From Oscillibacter valericigenes Sjm18-20 (lineage in GTDB: Bacteria > Bacillota > Clostridia > Oscillospirales > Oscillospiraceae), in assembly GCA_000283575.1 (NCBI GenBank), contig AP012044.1:1488001-1552000 (forward strand): a DNA stretch of 64,000 nt, read 5' to 3'. Each line of letters opens with the position of its first letter. Position 1 is the first letter of the stretch. Below the pieces are notes generated by a model, which saw nothing but the letters and a program-made list of their open reading frames with translations, searched no databases and was not told the DNA's origin. Position numbers and translations under genes: made by a program. Positions 62,105 to 64,000 of this stretch are shown here, piece by piece.

Positions 62105-62314
62105 ATATATTATATCTGTGTTTATAAAAAATGTCAATTAATCCTGATGCTCCGCCGCACATATTTTGATTCTCTGTTTCCATCTCAAAAGGAGGGGGTG
62201 AATAACAAGTTCACGGGGAAATTGTCCGCCCTCTCCGGCCTGTCCCCCACAGCCCCGCATGTCCGGCCCTGCTCGCGCATAGAAATGGAGCAGCCTGATG
62301 AGAGGAGGCGGCGC

Positions 62315-62452
62315 ATGAGCGAAACAGAGCGGCACGGCAGGGCGGAGAAGGACCCCGCTGACGGGGTGCAGGTCATCCGCAGGTATGAGGGCGAAACTAC
62401 GGCGGAAACGCTGGTTGTGAACCTCATTCGGGCGCACGCGGAGCGTGCCTGA
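62315..62452 (+). CDS. 45-aa protein upstream of serine recombinase
   Basis: ATG at 62315 after GAGAGGAGGCGGCGC. The product begins MSETERHGRAEKDPADGVQV and ends YEGETTAETLVVNLIRAHAE plus RA. It ends 33 bases before the recombinase GTG. The C-terminal Thr-Ala...Val-x-Leu-Ile pattern parallels the ORFs at 990-1151 and 42823-42984. Longer in-frame starts at 62147 and 62285 have no ribosome site. Function unknown; the consistent location suggests a recombinase accessory or regulatory role. Confidence 0.6.
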   Translation: MSETERHGRAEKDPADGVQVIRRYEGETTAETLVVNLIRAHAERA

Positions 62453-62485
62453 GCGGGATACGGACCGCCGAAGGGAGGCGCAGCT

Positions 62486-64000
62486 GTGGAAAAGGACGGG
62501 ACCCCAAAAATCTGGAAAACGGCGCTGTACTGCCGCTTGTCGCGGGAGGACGGCGACCGGCCGGAGAGCGACAGCATCGGCAATCAGCGCAGTCTGCTGA
62601 TGGAATACGCGCAGGCCCGTCCGGAGCTTGCGGTGTACGACTGCTACATAGACGACGGCTATACGGGCACGAACTTTGACCGTCCCGCCTTCCGGCGGAT
62701 GCTGCGGGATATTGAGGCCGGAAGGGTAGACTGCGTTCTGGTGAAGGATCTGTCCCGGTTTGGCCGGGATTATATTGACGCGGGACGGTATCTGGAGCGA
62801 TGGTTGCCGGAACACGGCGCACGGTTTGTGGCGGTGACGGACGACATCGACAGCAGCCGGGGAGTCTACGATATGACCGTGCCGATAAAAAATCTGTTCA
62901 ATGCGCAGTATGCCAGGGACATTTCCATGAAGGTGAAGAGCGCCCTGCATACCAAGCAGCGGCGGGGCGAATTTATCGGCGCTTTTGCCAGCTACGGCTA
63001 TCTGAAGGACCCGGAGGACCACAACCATTTGGTGGTTGATCCGGTGGCCGCGGAGGTGGTGCGGCGGATATTCGCTCTGTTTGAAGAGGGACACGGCAAA
63101 ATTGGAATTGCAAAGATTCTGAACGCAGAGGGGGTGCCGTGCCCCAGCGTATACAAGCGACTGATGGGGGAGCGGTACCGCAACAGCAACCGACTGGAGC
63201 GCACGACCTATTGGACTTACGCCACCATCCACCGTATCCTGCAAAGCGAGGTGTATATCGGTAATCTGGAACAGGGCCGCGATGACCGCGTCCAGCTCCA
63301 CGGAACGGCAAGGCGAAAGAAAAAGGCAGACTGGATTGTGGTCAGGGGAACCCACGAGCCTATCATCTCCCAGGAACAGTGGAAGCGGGTGCAGGCGCTG
63401 CTGCGCGGGAGCGCCAAAACACCTGATTTTACAGTGCAGGCCAGCCTTTTCGCGGGATTTTTAAAATGTGGGGACTGCGGGCGCGCCATGGTGAAAACGC
63501 ATCGGAGGGGCTATACGTATTACACCTGCGGATCCTATAAGCGCTATGGACCTGCAGCCTGTACCCGGCACGAGATTGCCGGCGCTGCGCTGGAGGCGGT
63601 GGTGCTGGGAGATTTGAATCGGATCGTCACCAGCGTGAAGGATCTCGGGCATCTGGCGGAGCGCGGGCAAAGAGAGGCGCTGAAGACGGATACCGCCCGC
63701 GGGGAGCGGGAGCGCCTGAGCGCGGCGCTGGACCGGGTGCAAAAGCTCGGCCAGGGCGCTTACGAAGATTACAGGGAGCGTCTGCTTTCAAAAGAGGAAT
63801 ACCTTCGCTATCGCCGGGACTATGCCGCTCAGGAGGAGACGCTGGCGCGGCAGATGGAGCGGCTGGATGAGACGGGAGACGAGCCGGACAGATCCTGGGC
63901 AGAAGAGCTGGTGCGGCTGGGCCGGCTGACGGAGCTGGACCGGGCCACTCTGGCGGAGACCGTTGAAGAGATTCGCGTGTTTGAGGGAAACCGGATCGAG
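62486..64000 (+). CDS. Large serine recombinase (3' end outside window)
   Basis: Integrase with 505 codons visible, starting at a GTG 7 bases after AAGGGAGG. The resolvase domain has ALYCRLSREDGD (probable nucleophile Ser19), DGYTGTNFDRPAFRRML and LVKDLSRFGRDYIDAG. A recombinase domain (about 180-290), a zinc ribbon (LKCGDCGRAMVK...YYTCGS...C) and a coiled coil (about 390-460) follow. The frame is open at the window edge, and by family length only a few tens of residues should be missing. It is distinct from the other two LSRs in this window. Its attachment site should lie just beyond its stop. Confidence 0.92.
   Translation, partial: MEKDGTPKIWKTALYCRLSREDGDRPESDSIGNQRSLLMEYAQARPELAVYDCYIDDGYTGTNFDRPAFRRMLRDIEAGRVDCVLVKDLSRFGRDYIDAGRYLERWLPEHGARFVAVTDDIDSSRGVYDMTVPIKNLFNAQYARDISMKVKSALHTKQRRGEFIGAFASYGYLKDPEDHNHLVVDPVAAEVVRRIFALFEEGHGKIGIAKILNAEGVPCPSVYKRLMGERYRNSNRLERTTYWTYATIHRILQSEVYIGNLEQGRDDRVQLHGTARRKKKADWIVVRGTHEPIISQEQWKRVQALLRGSAKTPDFTVQASLFAGFLKCGDCGRAMVKTHRRGYTYYTCGSYKRYGPAACTRHEIAGAALEAVVLGDLNRIVTSVKDLGHLAERGQREALKTDTARGERERLSAALDRVQKLGQGAYEDYRERLLSKEEYLRYRRDYAAQEETLARQMERLDETGDEPDRSWAEELVRLGRLTELDRATLAETVEEIRVFEGNRIE

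Larger units (their letters stand above)
58830..64000. mobile_element. Possible compact LSR element carrying a chemoreceptor and HD-GYP gene
   Basis: Hypothesis. The deacetylase gene is cut at 58829-58830. The other two LSR genes in this window both point their 3' end at the nearest attachment site; the LSR at 62486 points right, off the window. Its element would then extend leftward and could end at 58830, enclosing the chemoreceptor, HD-GYP and small ORF. The missing deacetylase 5' part would lie just beyond the LSR stop. A simple deletion at 58830 is the alternative. Confidence 0.4.

Noticed and set aside
1..64000. CRISPR arrays, tRNA and rRNA genes
   Set aside because: No regularly spaced direct repeats, cloverleaf-like tRNA sequences or rRNA stretches were recognised on reading.

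Overview
The window looks like the chromosome of a moderately GC-rich, spore-forming anaerobe of the class Clostridia, probably an Oscillospiraceae relative. This is inferred from the sporulation genes (spo0A, spoIVB, spoVAD, spoVAE), a T-box leader, TPP riboswitches, strong Shine-Dalgarno sites and the gene order. Housekeeping DNA is interrupted by several integrated elements encoding large serine recombinases (LSRs).

Layout. (1) 1-2843: right end of an element whose LSR gene stops just before a 5'-truncated murA. The junction lies immediately before the catalytic-Cys codon. (2) 2844-8637: murA remnant, ftsQ/divIB, ftsZ, spoIVB, spo0A and a TSCPD protein. (3) 8.7-17.6 kb: rpsU, an unknown gene, yqeG-like, efp, a zinc-ribbon protein, spoVAE, spoVAD, tcdA, a secreted PpiC foldase and a CheW split by a CZB zinc domain. 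(4) 17.8-27.8 kb: a valine T-box driving a YcxB-like gene and valS; transporter remnants; dinB; 5-formyl-THF cyclo-ligase; glyA; a DUF4392 gene with a terminator-bearing leader. (5) 28-33.3 kb: thiamine salvage, with two divergent TPP riboswitches controlling thiE-thiD-cytX and thiW-thiM. (6) 33.7-40.7 kb: a subtilisin-like protease, a decayed tannase-like lipoprotein gene, an acyltransferase and a DUF4914 P-loop protein.

(7) 40.9-58.8 kb: a polysaccharide deacetylase gene split by a 17.3-kb element (about 41223-58482). Its two fragments rejoin in frame when the element is removed in silico. The element carries an LSR, a small upstream ORF, a lipoprotein, a MoxR ATPase/VWA pair, a CoA-acylating aldehyde dehydrogenase, a ThDP enzyme, two LysR regulators, a DMT exporter, TRAP transporter debris, a shikimate/quinate dehydrogenase, a TIM-barrel isomerase/dehydratase, an HMG-CoA lyase-family enzyme and a decayed IS256 transposase. 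No conjugation genes were seen. (8) 58.8-64 kb: the same deacetylase fragment is also cut at its 5' side, directly beside a chemoreceptor gene. An HD-GYP gene, another small ORF and a third LSR gene (running off the window) follow. This may be a second, compact element in the same target gene.

Main points of interest: LSRs that insert inside conserved motifs of cell-wall genes (murA and the deacetylase); a 45-53-codon ORF directly upstream of each of the three LSR genes, with a similar C-terminal pattern; and metabolic or chemosensory cargo in place of transfer genes. No tRNA, rRNA or CRISPR array was recognised.
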